Positions 16,340 through 25,360 of a stretch of DNA of 64,000 nt are shown here, piece by piece. The DNA lies in the NCBI GenBank assembly GCA_017408585.1, contig JAFQUJ010000006.1, forward strand, positions 1 to 64,000, in the 5' to 3' direction. Below the pieces are notes generated by a model. It did not search any database. It was not told the origin of the DNA and saw only the letters and a program-made list of their open reading frames with translations. Numbering within the stretch: position 1 is the stretch's first letter; every line of letters starts with the position of its first letter. Source of the stretch: Clostridia bacterium (GTDB lineage: Bacteria > Bacillota > Clostridia > Oscillospirales > CAG-272). The translations under genes were made by a program, and so were the position numbers.

Positions 16340-16367
16340 CTTAATGTCCCAAAAACATGACATTAAG
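16340..16367. repeat. Inverted repeat between the amidase stop codon and the radA promoter
   Basis: Perfect nine-base arms CTTAATGTC/GACATTAAG with a 10-base centre. The left arm ends two bases from the radA -35 box and the right arm overlaps the amidase TAA. No T run follows, so an operator or mRNA 3' structure is as likely as a terminator. Confidence 0.55.
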
Positions 16368-17097
16368 AAATAATAGCCGAAAAAATCGTCATAGCCATTT
16401 TTGCTTGATATTCCTCATCCTTTAAAAGCGCAAGCTCGCCCTCGTTTGATAAAAAGCCACACTCAACTAAAACTGCAGGGCAATCGAGCGAGTCAAGCAC
16501 GAAAATCTCACTTGTCGCCCTCTTAATTTGACGATTATTCTCGGGCTGTAAATAAAGCCTCGCTCTTGCTTGAATTTCTCTTGCCAGATCCTCGCTCTCG
16601 GGGTTGTTTTTCGAAAAATAAACCTGCGTTCCGTAATACTGCTTCTTGGCAAACTTGTTCATATGTATCGAAACAAGCACAGCCCCCTCGTGTTCACGAG
16701 TGAGCCGAACACGGTTCTTTAAATCGTATATCTTTTTCTTGCCCGTATAGTCCTTTAAATCTCCATATAAATCGTATAAAAGCCTGTCATTCTCACGAGT
16801 CATAATAGCTTGATTTCCGTTAAGAGCGCAAAGAGAACGAAGAATAGAGGCAATTCTCAAATTCAAATCCTTTTCAAGTGTTCCGTCCTCAGCAACAGCC
16901 CCTGCATCCTCGCCACCATGACCTGCATCTATTACAAAGACTAAATCATCGTTCTTTGACGAAAAGGTCGGGAATGTGTCGCTATTTCGCCTATGTAAAG
17001 CCCCTAAAAGAGCATAAGCCAAAAGCAAAATCGCCAAGACGACAATCCCGGAGCTAAGGGCAAGACGAATAGCATAGGAAAGTGCGTGTCGCTTCAT
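16363..17097 (-). CDS. N-acetylmuramoyl-L-alanine amidase (Amidase_3)
   Basis: A 244-residue zinc amidase that cleaves the bond between N-acetylmuramic acid and L-alanine of peptidoglycan. A single N-terminal membrane segment or uncleaved signal (residues 9-32) precedes the catalytic domain, with zinc ligands in 'VIDAGHGGEDAGA', the glutamate in 'TLEKDLNLRIA', the histidine in 'SIHMNKFA', and the catalytic 'PAVLVECGFLSNEGE'. Size and layout resemble the sporulation/germination amidase CwlD, but the family alone cannot separate it from vegetative amidases. GAGGTGAT lies before the ATG. It sits between tatD and radA in the minus-strand block. Confidence 0.9.
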   Translation of the reverse strand: MKRHALSYAIRLALSSGIVVLAILLLAYALLGALHRRNSDTFPTFSSKNDDLVFVIDAGHGGEDAGAVAEDGTLEKDLNLRIASILRSLCALNGNQAIMTRENDRLLYDLYGDLKDYTGKKKIYDLKNRVRLTREHEGAVLVSIHMNKFAKKQYYGTQVYFSKNNPESEDLAREIQARARLYLQPENNRQIKRATSEIFVLDSLDCPAVLVECGFLSNEGELALLKDEEYQAKMAMTIFSAIIS

Positions 17098-17189
17098 TAT
17101 ATCACCTCAAATAAAAGCCTAAGTCACGCCAAAGCCCAAAAGCCAAAGCGTGACCTGTGTTATTTTATATGATATGAAGCTAAAAATTA

Positions 17190-17969
17190 TTACAAATTAA
17201 TGCGGTAAGCCCTTATTGCATTCTCACGCGTTATACGCGACATTTCCTCAAAGGAAAAGCCCTTTAGCTCGGCGATTTTCTCACATGTAAGCCTAACATG
17301 CTTTGGGTGATTTAGCTCGCCCCTGTGTGGAACAGGCGGTAAATAAGGGGAATCCGTTTCAATCAAAATCCTGTCAAAAGGAACACCCTCACACGCCTCG
17401 ACAACCTTGCGTGCATTCTTGTAGGTTACTGTACCCGAAAACGAAATGTACCATCCACGACGCACAAGCTCCGTCGCCATCTCGTAAGAGCCCGAAAAGC
17501 TATGAAAAATGCCCGTAACCTCGGGAAAAGCACGAATAATATCCATGCAATCTCCGTGTGCATCTCTGTCATGAATTATAACGGGAACATCAAGCTCTCG
17601 CGCCAGCTCCATTTGAGAGATAAAAAACTCCTTTTGTCTTCCAAAATCACTGTCCTCATAGTGATAATCAAGCCCAATCTCACCAAGAGCCACCACCTTT
17701 TTAATGGCAAGCAGCTTGCGTAGCTCTAAAAGCGTAGCCTCCATATCGTCGTAAAGTCTAATATCATATGGATGAATACCGCATGAGGCATAAATCTCGT
17801 CAAATTTTTGAGAAAGCTCGATGCTTACCCTCGAATTTTCCAAATTTGTACCAATGTTAACAATGTTGCTAACACCGTTTTCAAGCTGATGTCGAATATA
17901 AGCCTCGACCGAGCCAAATTCATTCTCAATGCGCAAATCGTCACAATGCGCGTGTGTATCAAATAACAT
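17190..17969 (-). CDS. tatD: TatD-family metal-dependent DNase
   Basis: A 259-residue TIM-barrel hydrolase of the TatD family (3'-5' exonuclease/DNA repair nuclease activity is known in relatives). Metal-site motifs are visible: 'DTHAHCD' at the N terminus, 'GEIGLDYHYE', 'VIIHDRDAHGD', 'GIFHSFSG' and 'ILIETDSPYLPP'. AAGGTGA lies six bases before the ATG. It follows metG by 45 bases, the order found in Bacillus (metS-yabD), which supports an operon. Confidence 0.94.
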   Translation of the reverse strand: MLFDTHAHCDDLRIENEFGSVEAYIRHQLENGVSNIVNIGTNLENSRVSIELSQKFDEIYASCGIHPYDIRLYDDMEATLLELRKLLAIKKVVALGEIGLDYHYEDSDFGRQKEFFISQMELARELDVPVIIHDRDAHGDCMDIIRAFPEVTGIFHSFSGSYEMATELVRRGWYISFSGTVTYKNARKVVEACEGVPFDRILIETDSPYLPPVPHRGELNHPKHVRLTCEKIAELKGFSFEEMSRITRENAIRAYRINL

Positions 17970-18014
17970 AGTTCACCTTCTAAAATGGGCGTTGAGAAAT
18001 CAACGCCCATTTGT

Positions 18015-19934
18015 TTACCTTACTCTTTCACCATTTGGTGTCTTTGGATCTAGGAATACAACTCTTACCGTTTCCTCGCCCGATGCCAAAATCATACCAT
18101 TTGATTCGATACCGCAAAGCTTTGCAGGAGCAAGATTTGCAACCAAAATAACCTTCTTGCCAACTAAATCCTCAGGCTCGTAGAAATTCGCAATTCCGGA
18201 CACAACCTGACGCTTTTCGTAGCCAAGATCGACAATAAGCTTCAAAAGCTTCTTCGCCTTTGGAATTTTTTCACATTCAATAATCTCAGCTGTGCGAAGC
18301 TCAACCTCGGCAAATTTGTCAATGCCAATAATAGCACAGCCCTCAGGCTTCTTGATCTCCTTAGCTCTTTCAGCTTCAATTTTTTCAAGTAGCTCCTTTT
18401 CGTTAATTCTAGCAAAGAGTATTTTGCTATCGTTAACCCTCTTGCCACTCTCAAGCTTGCCAAATTCCAAATCAGCATAGCTTACAAGCTCTGTGTTGAT
18501 TTCTCTGAAAATTTCCTCGCAGGTGGTTGGAATGAATGGACTGAGAAGAACAGCACCAATTCTTATCGCCTCAAGAAGATTGTAAATAACAGTTGCCAAG
18601 CGTGGCATCGTTTCCTCGTTCTTAGCCAAAATCCAAGGAGAAGTTTCGTCAATATACTTGTTTACACGGCTAAGCATATCAAAAATCGCCGAGGTCGCAT
18701 CAGATACATGGTAATCGTCCATATACTCGCAAACCTTTTTGTACGCAGCTGCGCAAGTATTCTTCAAATCACGATCAAGCTCAGTTTCCTCACACGGAGC
18801 GGGAATAACACCATCAAAATACTTTTGCGTCATAGAAATTGTACGGCTGACAAGGTTACCCAGCTTGTTAGCTAAGTCCATGTTGTAGCGAGTGATAACG
18901 CTCTCATAGGTAATGCTACCATCATTTGCATATGGCATCTCGGATAGAGCATAGTATCTTACACCATCAACACCAAAATATTCTACAAGCTTGTCGGCGT
19001 AAACAACATTTCCTTTTGATTTTGACATTTTGTCAGCGCCAAACTTAAACCAAGGATGCGCAAAAATCTTCTTAGGAAGTGGAAGATCAAGTGCCATCAA
19101 AATAATAGGCCAATAAATTGTGTGGAAGCGAACAATATCCTTACCTATAATATGAACATCAGCAGGCCAATATTTTTGGAATAGCTCTGGCTGAACCTCG
19201 TTTGCAGGATCATAGCCAAGACCTGTTATATAGTTTGTGAGCGCGTCAATCCAAACATAAGTTATATGCTTTGGATCAAATTCAACAGGAATACCCCAAG
19301 AAAATGCAGTTCTCGAAACGCAAAGATCCTGAAGGCCGGGCTTTAAGAAGTTGTTAACCATTTCGTTTTTGCGACTCTCAGGCTGAATGAACTCGGGATG
19401 CTCCTCAATATGCTTCATCAAACGGTCAGCATACTTGCTCATCTTAAAGAAATATGCCTCCTCGCTTGCCTTTGTAACCTCACGGCCACAATCAGGACAC
19501 TTACCGTCAACTAGCTGAGTTTCAGTAAAGAAGGACTCACAGGGAGTGCAGTACCAGCCCTCATATGTGCCCTTGTAAATGTCACCCTGCTCGTAGAGCT
19601 TCTTAAAAATATTTGTAACAGCTCTTTTGTGATAGTCGTGAGTTGTTCGAATAAAATGGTCATGAGATGAGCCTACAAGCGCCCAAATACCCTTGATAAC
19701 ATCAGATATTCCATCAACATACGCCTGTGGAGCAACACCTGCCTCGCGCGCAAGATTTTCAACCTTTTGACCATGCTCGTCAGTTCCTGTCATAAAGCGA
19801 ACATCAAAGCCCCTTTGCCTTTTGTATCGTGCATACGCATCAGCCATTATAATCTCATAGGTGTTTCCAAAATGAGGCTTAGCAGACGCATAAGCAATTG
19901 CAGTTGTCATGTAAAATTTTTGCTTGTTTTCCAT
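18015..19934 (-). CDS. metG: Methionyl-tRNA synthetase
   Basis: A 639-residue class I synthetase that charges tRNA-Met. The HIGH motif appears as 'KPHFGNTYE', the KMSKS loop as 'GADKMSKSKGN', and a zinc knuckle as 'CTPC...CPDC' (about residues 126-150). The C-terminal 110 residues form the tRNA-binding OB-fold ('FAEVELRTAEIIECEKIPKA', 'RQVVSGIANFY'), as in the long bacterial form. AAGGAG lies seven bases before the ATG. It follows nagA after only 11 bases and probably shares the nagA promoter; no T-box leader is seen between them. Confidence 0.97.
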   Translation of the reverse strand: MENKQKFYMTTAIAYASAKPHFGNTYEIIMADAYARYKRQRGFDVRFMTGTDEHGQKVENLAREAGVAPQAYVDGISDVIKGIWALVGSSHDHFIRTTHDYHKRAVTNIFKKLYEQGDIYKGTYEGWYCTPCESFFTETQLVDGKCPDCGREVTKASEEAYFFKMSKYADRLMKHIEEHPEFIQPESRKNEMVNNFLKPGLQDLCVSRTAFSWGIPVEFDPKHITYVWIDALTNYITGLGYDPANEVQPELFQKYWPADVHIIGKDIVRFHTIYWPIILMALDLPLPKKIFAHPWFKFGADKMSKSKGNVVYADKLVEYFGVDGVRYYALSEMPYANDGSITYESVITRYNMDLANKLGNLVSRTISMTQKYFDGVIPAPCEETELDRDLKNTCAAAYKKVCEYMDDYHVSDATSAIFDMLSRVNKYIDETSPWILAKNEETMPRLATVIYNLLEAIRIGAVLLSPFIPTTCEEIFREINTELVSYADLEFGKLESGKRVNDSKILFARINEKELLEKIEAERAKEIKKPEGCAIIGIDKFAEVELRTAEIIECEKIPKAKKLLKLIVDLGYEKRQVVSGIANFYEPEDLVGKKVILVANLAPAKLCGIESNGMILASGEETVRVVFLDPKTPNGERVR

Positions 19935-19945
19935 TTCAAATCTCC

Positions 19946-21100
19946 TTATACCTTTTCCGCACCCAAATAAACTGTGTCAATCTCCGGGTCGGTTATATCC
20001 TTAATAGCGATAAAATCCGCACGATAGGAGGGCGCAATTTTGCCCACTCCCTGTGCCTTAACCATATTTGCAGGATTTATTGTAGCATATTTTATCGCCT
20101 CGCAAAGCGAAATACCACAGAAATCCATAAAATTCTTCATAGCCTTAAACATGGTAAGCGTGCTACCGGCAATAACACCAAGCTCATTTACCGCAACGCC
20201 ACCCTTGACTACAACCTTAATGCCCGCAACCTCGGACGCAAAGCCCTCGTCGGTGCAAGCTAGCGCAATCGAGTCAGTAATAAGCACAAGCATATTAGCC
20301 GGCTTTGATTTGTAAGCAAGCCTTACTAATGCGGGATGCGAATGATAGCCATCGCAAATAAGCTCTGCCATAGCGCCATCCTCTGTAAGAGCAACCACCG
20401 TAGCACCCGGCATTCGATGGTGAATTTTTGTCATAGCATTGTATGTGTGTGTAAATGAACGCGCACCAAGCTCAAGCGCGTGTGTCGCTTCCTCGTAGGT
20501 CGCATTTGTGTGCGCAATTCCCACGGTAACGCCAAGCTCGTTTGCTCGCTTTATAAATTCGTCACCACCATCAAGCTCAGGCGCAATCGAGGCGTGAACC
20601 AAATATGGCTTCATAAGAGAGCATAGCTCGTCAAGCTCGCTCGCATTGGGCTTTACTAAAAACTCAATAGCGTGCGCACCCTTCATTTCGGGATTTAAAT
20701 ATCTTCCCTCAAGATGAACGCCAATAATATTTGCGTGTCCCGATAGATTATCTCTGTTTTCGTTTATAGCAGAAATAGACTCCTTCCAGCCCTCGTATGT
20801 ATCCGAGGCAAGAGTAGCCATAATAGAGGTAGTACCCATTTTTGCGTATTTTTGACGCATAAAGCGAACATTATCAGCATCAGCAAAATTAAAATCAAGC
20901 CCGCCAAGACCGTGAGTGTGCACATCAATAAGACCGGGGATAAGATACTTGCCCCCAAGGTCAATAGCCTCGTAGCCACAAGGTACATCACCTGAAATAA
21001 TATCAGTAATAATTCCGTCCTCGCAAAGCACACTCGCCTTATCAAAGGCTTCAGTATCGCTGTTGAAAATATATCCGTTAATAAAAGCAACTCTTTTCAT
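19946..21100 (-). CDS. nagA: N-acetylglucosamine-6-phosphate deacetylase
   Basis: A 384-residue amidohydrolase converting N-acetylglucosamine-6-phosphate to glucosamine-6-phosphate and acetate, in amino sugar catabolism and wall recycling. The metal motif is 'LIDVHTHGLGGLDF', followed by 'GVHLEGRYLNPEMKGAH', 'IAHTNATYEEA', 'FTHTYNAMTKIHHR' and the catalytic aspartate in 'VLITDSIA'. GAGG lies before the ATG. A promoter stands 35 bases upstream. It is inserted in front of metG in the otherwise Bacillus-like order, with no nagB in view. Length is normal for the family. Confidence 0.92.
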   Translation of the reverse strand: MKRVAFINGYIFNSDTEAFDKASVLCEDGIITDIISGDVPCGYEAIDLGGKYLIPGLIDVHTHGLGGLDFNFADADNVRFMRQKYAKMGTTSIMATLASDTYEGWKESISAINENRDNLSGHANIIGVHLEGRYLNPEMKGAHAIEFLVKPNASELDELCSLMKPYLVHASIAPELDGGDEFIKRANELGVTVGIAHTNATYEEATHALELGARSFTHTYNAMTKIHHRMPGATVVALTEDGAMAELICDGYHSHPALVRLAYKSKPANMLVLITDSIALACTDEGFASEVAGIKVVVKGGVAVNELGVIAGSTLTMFKAMKNFMDFCGISLCEAIKYATINPANMVKAQGVGKIAPSYRADFIAIKDITDPEIDTVYLGAEKV

Positions 21101-21133
21101 AATTGCACCTCATAAAAACCATATACTTAATAT

Positions 21134-21162
21134 ATTTTAACAAAAAAGTAAAAATATATCAA
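21134..21162 (-). promoter_or_regulatory. Promoter of nagA-metG
   Basis: Minus strand TTGATA, 17 bases, TAAAAT with TGT before the -10 box. Confidence 0.6.
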
Positions 21163-21275
21163 TACTAAAATGAAAATAAATTAAATTTTATTAAAAGCGA
21201 AAGTAAAACGGACAAATAAATTTGCCCGTTTAAAATTAAGCTATTGGCTGAGGTGTAGCCACTTGTGGCGTGTCT

Positions 21276-22160
21276 TTATTGATTAATCACTTTGTAAATT
21301 TCGTTCTTTGGAACTCCACGATCCTTAGTTACCGCCTTTATGGCGTCCATCTTTGCATACCCCAAGGCAACATAATGCTCAAAATGTGCCTCAATTGTCA
21401 TGCTCGCCCAAAATGCATCATTTATAATATCAGCCTCGCTTGCACCCTCAATCACAAGAACAAATTCGCCCCTTGGCTCCTTGTCCTCATAATACGAAAT
21501 AGCACCCGAAAGAGTAGTGCGAAGGATTTCCTCATTTATCTTTGTAAGCTCTCTGCAAAGAGCTATTTTTCTCTCGCCAAAAACCTCAAAAATGTCACAC
21601 AGGGTCTTCTTTAGCTTGTGTGGAGCTTCGTAAAACACAGTGGTTCTGGGGTCGTTCTTAATCTCGTTCAATCTCTCCATACGACTGCCCTTATTAGTGC
21701 TCAAAAAGCCCTCAAAGCAAAATCTACCGGTCGGCAGAGCAGAAAGCGCAAGAGCATTGACCACAGCCGAGCAACCGGGAATAGAGGTAACAACAATCCC
21801 CTCTTCGGCGCAAAGGCGAACCAAATCCTCACCGGGATCACTTATTGCAGGAGTGCCGGCATCAGTTACAAGCGCACAGCTAAGCCCCTCACGAAGCCTT
21901 GAAATAATCTCAATGCCACGCTCACGCTTGTTGTGCTCAAAATAACTAATCATAGGCTTGCTAATACCATAGCACGCAAGAAGCTTGCCCGTGTTTCTGG
22001 TGTCCTCGGCAGCGATTAAGTCAACCTCATTAAGTGTTTTTAGCGCCCTCTCACTTATGTCAGATAAGTTTCCAATAGGAGTCGCAACAAGGTATAAAAC
22101 CCCACCCTGTATCACATTTTTGTCCTCTCGAGAAACATTTTTCGATTTAATACTACTCAT
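21276..22160 (-). CDS. rsmI: 16S rRNA 2'-O-methyltransferase RsmI
   Basis: A 294-residue SAM-dependent enzyme that methylates the ribose of C1402 in 16S rRNA. The N-terminal 'GVLYLVATPIGNLSDIS' and 'AAEDTRNTGKLL' are diagnostic, followed by 'LVTDAGTPAISDPGEDLV' and 'TVFYEAPHKL' and the C-terminal 'GEFVLVIEG'. It overlaps the end of the trmN6-like gene by eight bases, so translation is probably coupled. The pairing yabB-rsmI-metG matches Bacillus. Confidence 0.95.
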   Translation of the reverse strand: MSSIKSKNVSREDKNVIQGGVLYLVATPIGNLSDISERALKTLNEVDLIAAEDTRNTGKLLACYGISKPMISYFEHNKRERGIEIISRLREGLSCALVTDAGTPAISDPGEDLVRLCAEEGIVVTSIPGCSAVVNALALSALPTGRFCFEGFLSTNKGSRMERLNEIKNDPRTTVFYEAPHKLKKTLCDIFEVFGERKIALCRELTKINEEILRTTLSGAISYYEDKEPRGEFVLVIEGASEADIINDAFWASMTIEAHFEHYVALGYAKMDAIKAVTKDRGVPKNEIYKVINQ

Positions 22161-22908
22161 TTTCTATCTCCAAGCTACAATTCTCGTAAATTCTCGCATA
22201 TCGGCTTGTATATGTCGTCGTTCCATTCTCGTAAATGTAAATAGGAGCGTCAATTATCAAGCCACCCTTGCCACCCTTTTTCGCTTGAATTAGCGCAAGA
22301 GAGGGCGAGGAGTGTGTGTTAGAATGAATAAATATAAGCCTTTTAGGCTCTAAATTATTGCTCCTTAAAGCAAAGATAAGGTCGCATAGCCTGTCCGGAC
22401 GATAAACCACATAAAAGCTTCCACCGTGCTTTAAAACACGCTTAGCACAGGCACAAAAATCATCAATGCTCGCACACACCTCGTGACGCGCAATGTTTTT
22501 CTTATCAAGCTCGTTTGCCTTGCCCGAGTCAACCCTCATATAAGGCGGATTTGAAAAAGCAAAGTCAACCTCTCCGTCGGTGTCTGATGGCAAAATATCC
22601 GTTACATTCTTGTTTATAGGCGTGAAAGCTCCCTCAAAGCCATTGAGAACAGCATTGCGCCTTGAAAGCTCACAAAAGCGCTCTTGAATCTCAATTCCGT
22701 ACACATGTGCGCACTTTTTTCTCGACAAAGCAAGAAAGGATACAACCCCCGTGCCCGAGCCAAGCTCAACGCCTTTAAGCTTAGAGCGACGAGGTAAAAA
22801 GGACGCCAAAAGATAAGCGTCAGTGCCAAAGGTAAGCCCGTCGGACAGCTCAATCAGCTTTAAATTTTCATTTATTTCATTAATTCTTTCATCGTTATTC
22901 AAAATCAT
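22153..22908 (-). CDS. tRNA1(Val) (adenine(37)-N6)-methyltransferase-like protein
   Basis: A 251-residue class I SAM methyltransferase of the TrmN6/YabB type. It has the SAM loop 'GVELGSGTGVVSFLAL' (around residues 46-60) and the N6-adenine signature 'NPPYMR'. The C-terminal part ends near 'YARIYENCSLEIENE'. Position between the ricT region and rsmI matches Bacillus yabB. The target base is by family assignment only. It overlaps rsmI by eight bases. Confidence 0.88.
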   Translation of the reverse strand: MILNNDERINEINENLKLIELSDGLTFGTDAYLLASFLPRRSKLKGVELGSGTGVVSFLALSRKKCAHVYGIEIQERFCELSRRNAVLNGFEGAFTPINKNVTDILPSDTDGEVDFAFSNPPYMRVDSGKANELDKKNIARHEVCASIDDFCACAKRVLKHGGSFYVVYRPDRLCDLIFALRSNNLEPKRLIFIHSNTHSSPSLALIQAKKGGKGGLIIDAPIYIYENGTTTYTSRYARIYENCSLEIENE

Positions 22909-22930
22909 AATTCTAAATTAGGCCTAACTA

Positions 22931-22969
22931 AACAACAACGGAGTCGAAAGGGACTCCGTTTTGTTGTTT
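22931..22969 (-). terminator. Terminator after the ferredoxin gene
   Basis: Inverted repeat AACGGAGTC/GACTCCGTT with five-base loop, extended by AACAAC/TTGTTG arms. It separates the ferredoxin transcript from the trmN6-like gene. Confidence 0.8.
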
Positions 22970-22978
22970 ATTTGAAAA

Positions 22979-23149
22979 TTATTCCTCAACGATTGCCTCA
23001 ACAGGACATTGAGCTGCACAAGCACCGCACTCAACACATGTTTCAGTGTCAATTACGAACTTGTCATCGCCTTCAGCGATAGCCTCAACAGGACATTGAC
23101 CTGCGCAAGCACCACAAGAAATGCATTCGTCTGTAATTCTGTAAGCCAT
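22979..23149 (-). CDS. 2[4Fe-4S] ferredoxin
   Basis: A 56-residue clostridial-type ferredoxin, a low-potential electron carrier in anaerobic metabolism. Two CxxCxxCxxxCP clusters are complete: 'CISCGACAGQCPVEAI' and 'CVECGACAAQCPVEAI'. The two halves are near-repeats of each other, as in the ancestral duplicated fold. The start 'MAYRITDEC' is standard, and a consensus promoter lies 33 bases upstream. It interrupts the ricT/trmN6 order with its own promoter and terminator. Possible partners in the window include NfnAB (39681-41941). Confidence 0.96.
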   Translation of the reverse strand: MAYRITDECISCGACAGQCPVEAIAEGDDKFVIDTETCVECGACAAQCPVEAIVEE

Positions 23150-23181
23150 TTTCAAATACCTCCGTAAGAATTTGTAATTTT

Positions 23182-23209
23182 ATTGTATCACAAAAAAATT
23201 ATTTGTCAA
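23182..23209 (-). promoter_or_regulatory. Promoter of the ferredoxin gene
   Basis: Minus strand TTGACA, 16 bases, TACAAT with TGTGA before the -10 box. Confidence 0.7.
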
Positions 23210-23223
23210 TAAGAAATTGAAAA

Positions 23224-24111
23224 TTAATTGTCATCATTATCGTTATTTCCACTCTTTTCGCCCTTTTTCGGTCTGGAAATAACAGTTACATCATCTCTGT
23301 GATAAACTCTGACATTGTCATTTATCGACACCTTGATAGTACCCTTGATAGGATGAATTTCAACCACCGTACCAACACCATCAGGAGTCTTAACGGTTGA
23401 ATCAACAGGCGGAGTTAGCCTAATTTCCTCAACATAAGCCTCATGCTCATATCTCAAACAGCACATAAGCCTACCGCAAGCACCCGAAATCTTCGACGAA
23501 TTAAGAGATAAGCTTTGCTCCTTCGCCATCTTAATTGATACCTGAACAAAATCAGGCAAGAAAGACGAGCAACAAAATTGCCTTCCGCAAACACCAAGAC
23601 CACCCATAAATTTAGCCTCGTCACGAATACCAATCTGTCTTAGCTCAATTCTCGTCTTAAAGGTAGATGCAAGATCCTTTACAAGCTCACGGAAATCAAT
23701 TCTTCCATCAGCCGTGAAATAAAATGTAAGCTTTGACATATCAAAGGTGTATTCAGCCTCAATCAGCTTCATTTCAAGCTGATGAGAGAGAACCTTGCCC
23801 TGACAAATTTTAAGAGCCTCTTCCTCTTTTTTCTTAATCTCCTTATGCTTTGCAATATCCTCGGGCGTCGCAATTCTAATAACAGGCTTTAAAGGAGAAA
23901 CAATCTCCGTGGCTTTAACAAGCTTGTTAGGTACGCAAACCCTTCCAAACTCAACACCCCTCGCCGTTTCCACAATCGCAAAATCCGTGTGCCTTGCAAC
24001 ACAACCATTAGGAGCAAAATAATATGTTTTACCGCCTTCCTTAAAGCAAACGCCAATAACCTCGGTTTGCTCATTTGTTGCGGGAATATCAATTCTGTTC
24101 TCGTTTGACAT
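23224..24111 (-). CDS. ricT: PSP1-domain protein RicT (YaaT)
   Basis: A 295-residue PSP1-family protein. In Bacillus, RicT with RicA and RicF forms an Fe-S complex that influences RNase Y and the sporulation phosphorelay. The conserved cysteine-rich core is visible: 'GGLGVCGRQFCCSSFL' and 'GACGRLMCCLRYE'. The C-terminal tail is acidic and N/D-rich (GNNDNDDN). The TAA of holB is followed after one base by the ATG, with AAAGGT serving as ribosome site, so the two genes are coupled as in Bacillus. Confidence 0.93.
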   Translation of the reverse strand: MSNENRIDIPATNEQTEVIGVCFKEGGKTYYFAPNGCVARHTDFAIVETARGVEFGRVCVPNKLVKATEIVSPLKPVIRIATPEDIAKHKEIKKKEEEALKICQGKVLSHQLEMKLIEAEYTFDMSKLTFYFTADGRIDFRELVKDLASTFKTRIELRQIGIRDEAKFMGGLGVCGRQFCCSSFLPDFVQVSIKMAKEQSLSLNSSKISGACGRLMCCLRYEHEAYVEEIRLTPPVDSTVKTPDGVGTVVEIHPIKGTIKVSINDNVRVYHRDDVTVISRPKKGEKSGNNDNDDN

Positions 24112-24112
24112 T

Positions 24113-25102
24113 TTAACTACCTTTCTTTTTGGAATTTACTAAAATCGACATAAGCGTAAGCGCTGTGTTCGAATTTAAATTGAGCGCCGATATCGCTTCA
24201 TCTAGCGCATCGTAAACGCCCATAAGCTTGCCTAGCTGGTGCTTTTGCGCAATTTGGAGGGCTTCCTCTCGTGATGTGAAGAAATATAACGGAGCGCCCT
24301 TGTCCTTCTTTAAGAGAATAATGTCACCAATAACCGAAAGACAAAGCGAAAGATGCTCCTTCAGCTCCTCACGCCCATATCCTGAATAGGATAACAAAAG
24401 AGATACCGCATACGCATCATTCTTTATCACCGCAAGAGTGAAATCAAGCGCGCTCTTGCGCCTTTCAATCAATTCAAGCGCCTTTTTCTCGTCGGTCAGG
24501 TCAATCGCATAGCCGAGCGAGCCACACGACGCAATTACAATCTCGCGCAAAGCCTCATCGTTCATGCCAAAACGAAGATTTTCCTTCAAATACTTAAAGA
24601 TAACCTCGCCATCAAGAAGCTCCGTTCTTAAAATTTGAGCACGAGAGCGAATAGTTTCAAGCAACGCCCCCGCATCAGTTGTAAGAAGAAAGAAAATAAC
24701 ATTTTTAGGTGGCTCTTCAAGCGAAATAAGAAGAGCATTCTGCGCCTTGATATTCATCTTATGCGCATTCTCGAAAATATATATCTTAAAATCGCTTTCG
24801 TTTGGTGCATCATAAAGTCCCTGCTTAATTTCACGCACCTGATCAACCTTCGTTATTTCAAAATAACGGACATCTGTGTGAATGCCATCGAGCACTCTCT
24901 TACAGCTAGTGCATTCCATACACGGACGCCCAAGCGAGCTAGAACAAAAAATACCCGCCGATGCAAGCGTCGCGATAAGCCTCTTTCCTGTGCCCTGAGC
25001 ACCCTCAATTATGTAAGCATGAGAAAAGCTAGAGCTGGCAATAGCACTACCAAGAGTTTTCTTTATTTCGTTGTTGCCGATAAGAGTCTTGAAAATTTCC
25101 AA
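24113..25102 (-). CDS. holB: DNA polymerase III delta' subunit
   Basis: A 329-residue clamp-loader subunit of the AAA+ family. The start is TTG (25102) with AAGGGGG seven bases upstream, giving 'MEIFKTLIGNNEIKKTL'. The P-loop is 'EGAQGTGKRLIA', the zinc site is 'CMECTSCKRVLDG', and 'KMNIKAQNALLISLEEPP' with 'IRSRAQ' are the usual delta' motifs. The gene heads the minus-strand block; its neighbour ricT is the same as in Bacillus. The tmk gene that usually precedes it is absent, replaced by a divergent gapA. Confidence 0.93.
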   Translation of the reverse strand: MEIFKTLIGNNEIKKTLGSAIASSSFSHAYIIEGAQGTGKRLIATLASAGIFCSSSLGRPCMECTSCKRVLDGIHTDVRYFEITKVDQVREIKQGLYDAPNESDFKIYIFENAHKMNIKAQNALLISLEEPPKNVIFFLLTTDAGALLETIRSRAQILRTELLDGEVIFKYLKENLRFGMNDEALREIVIASCGSLGYAIDLTDEKKALELIERRKSALDFTLAVIKNDAYAVSLLLSYSGYGREELKEHLSLCLSVIGDIILLKKDKGAPLYFFTSREEALQIAQKHQLGKLMGVYDALDEAISALNLNSNTALTLMSILVNSKKKGS

Positions 25103-25265
25103 AATAAAGCCCCCTTAAATAGTATTACTGATATATTATATCATACCAAAATACATTCTGTCAAATGAAAATTGATATATTTTTGTAATATTTGATATTA
25201 AATGGAAATAAATTACACAAAAATTTATGCAAGAGTGAAAAAAATGGATAAATTTGAAAAAACAC

Positions 25266-25294
25266 TTGAATATTTTTGACAAATAGTATAAAAT
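25266..25294 (+). promoter_or_regulatory. Promoter of gapA
   Basis: TTGAAT, 17 bases, TAAAAT. A second TTGACA at 25276 has no -10 box at the right distance. Confidence 0.55.
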
Positions 25295-25360
25295 ATATAG
25301 TTGGTAGGGAACGGAAATCATTCCATACACAAAAAATTAAAAAAATCGGAGGACTTTAAA

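Noticed and set aside
25276..25299. TTGACA at 25276 as the gapA -35 box
   Set aside because: No -10 hexamer occurs at 16-18 bases; TTGAAT at 25266 with TAAAAT at 25289 fits the 17-base rule.
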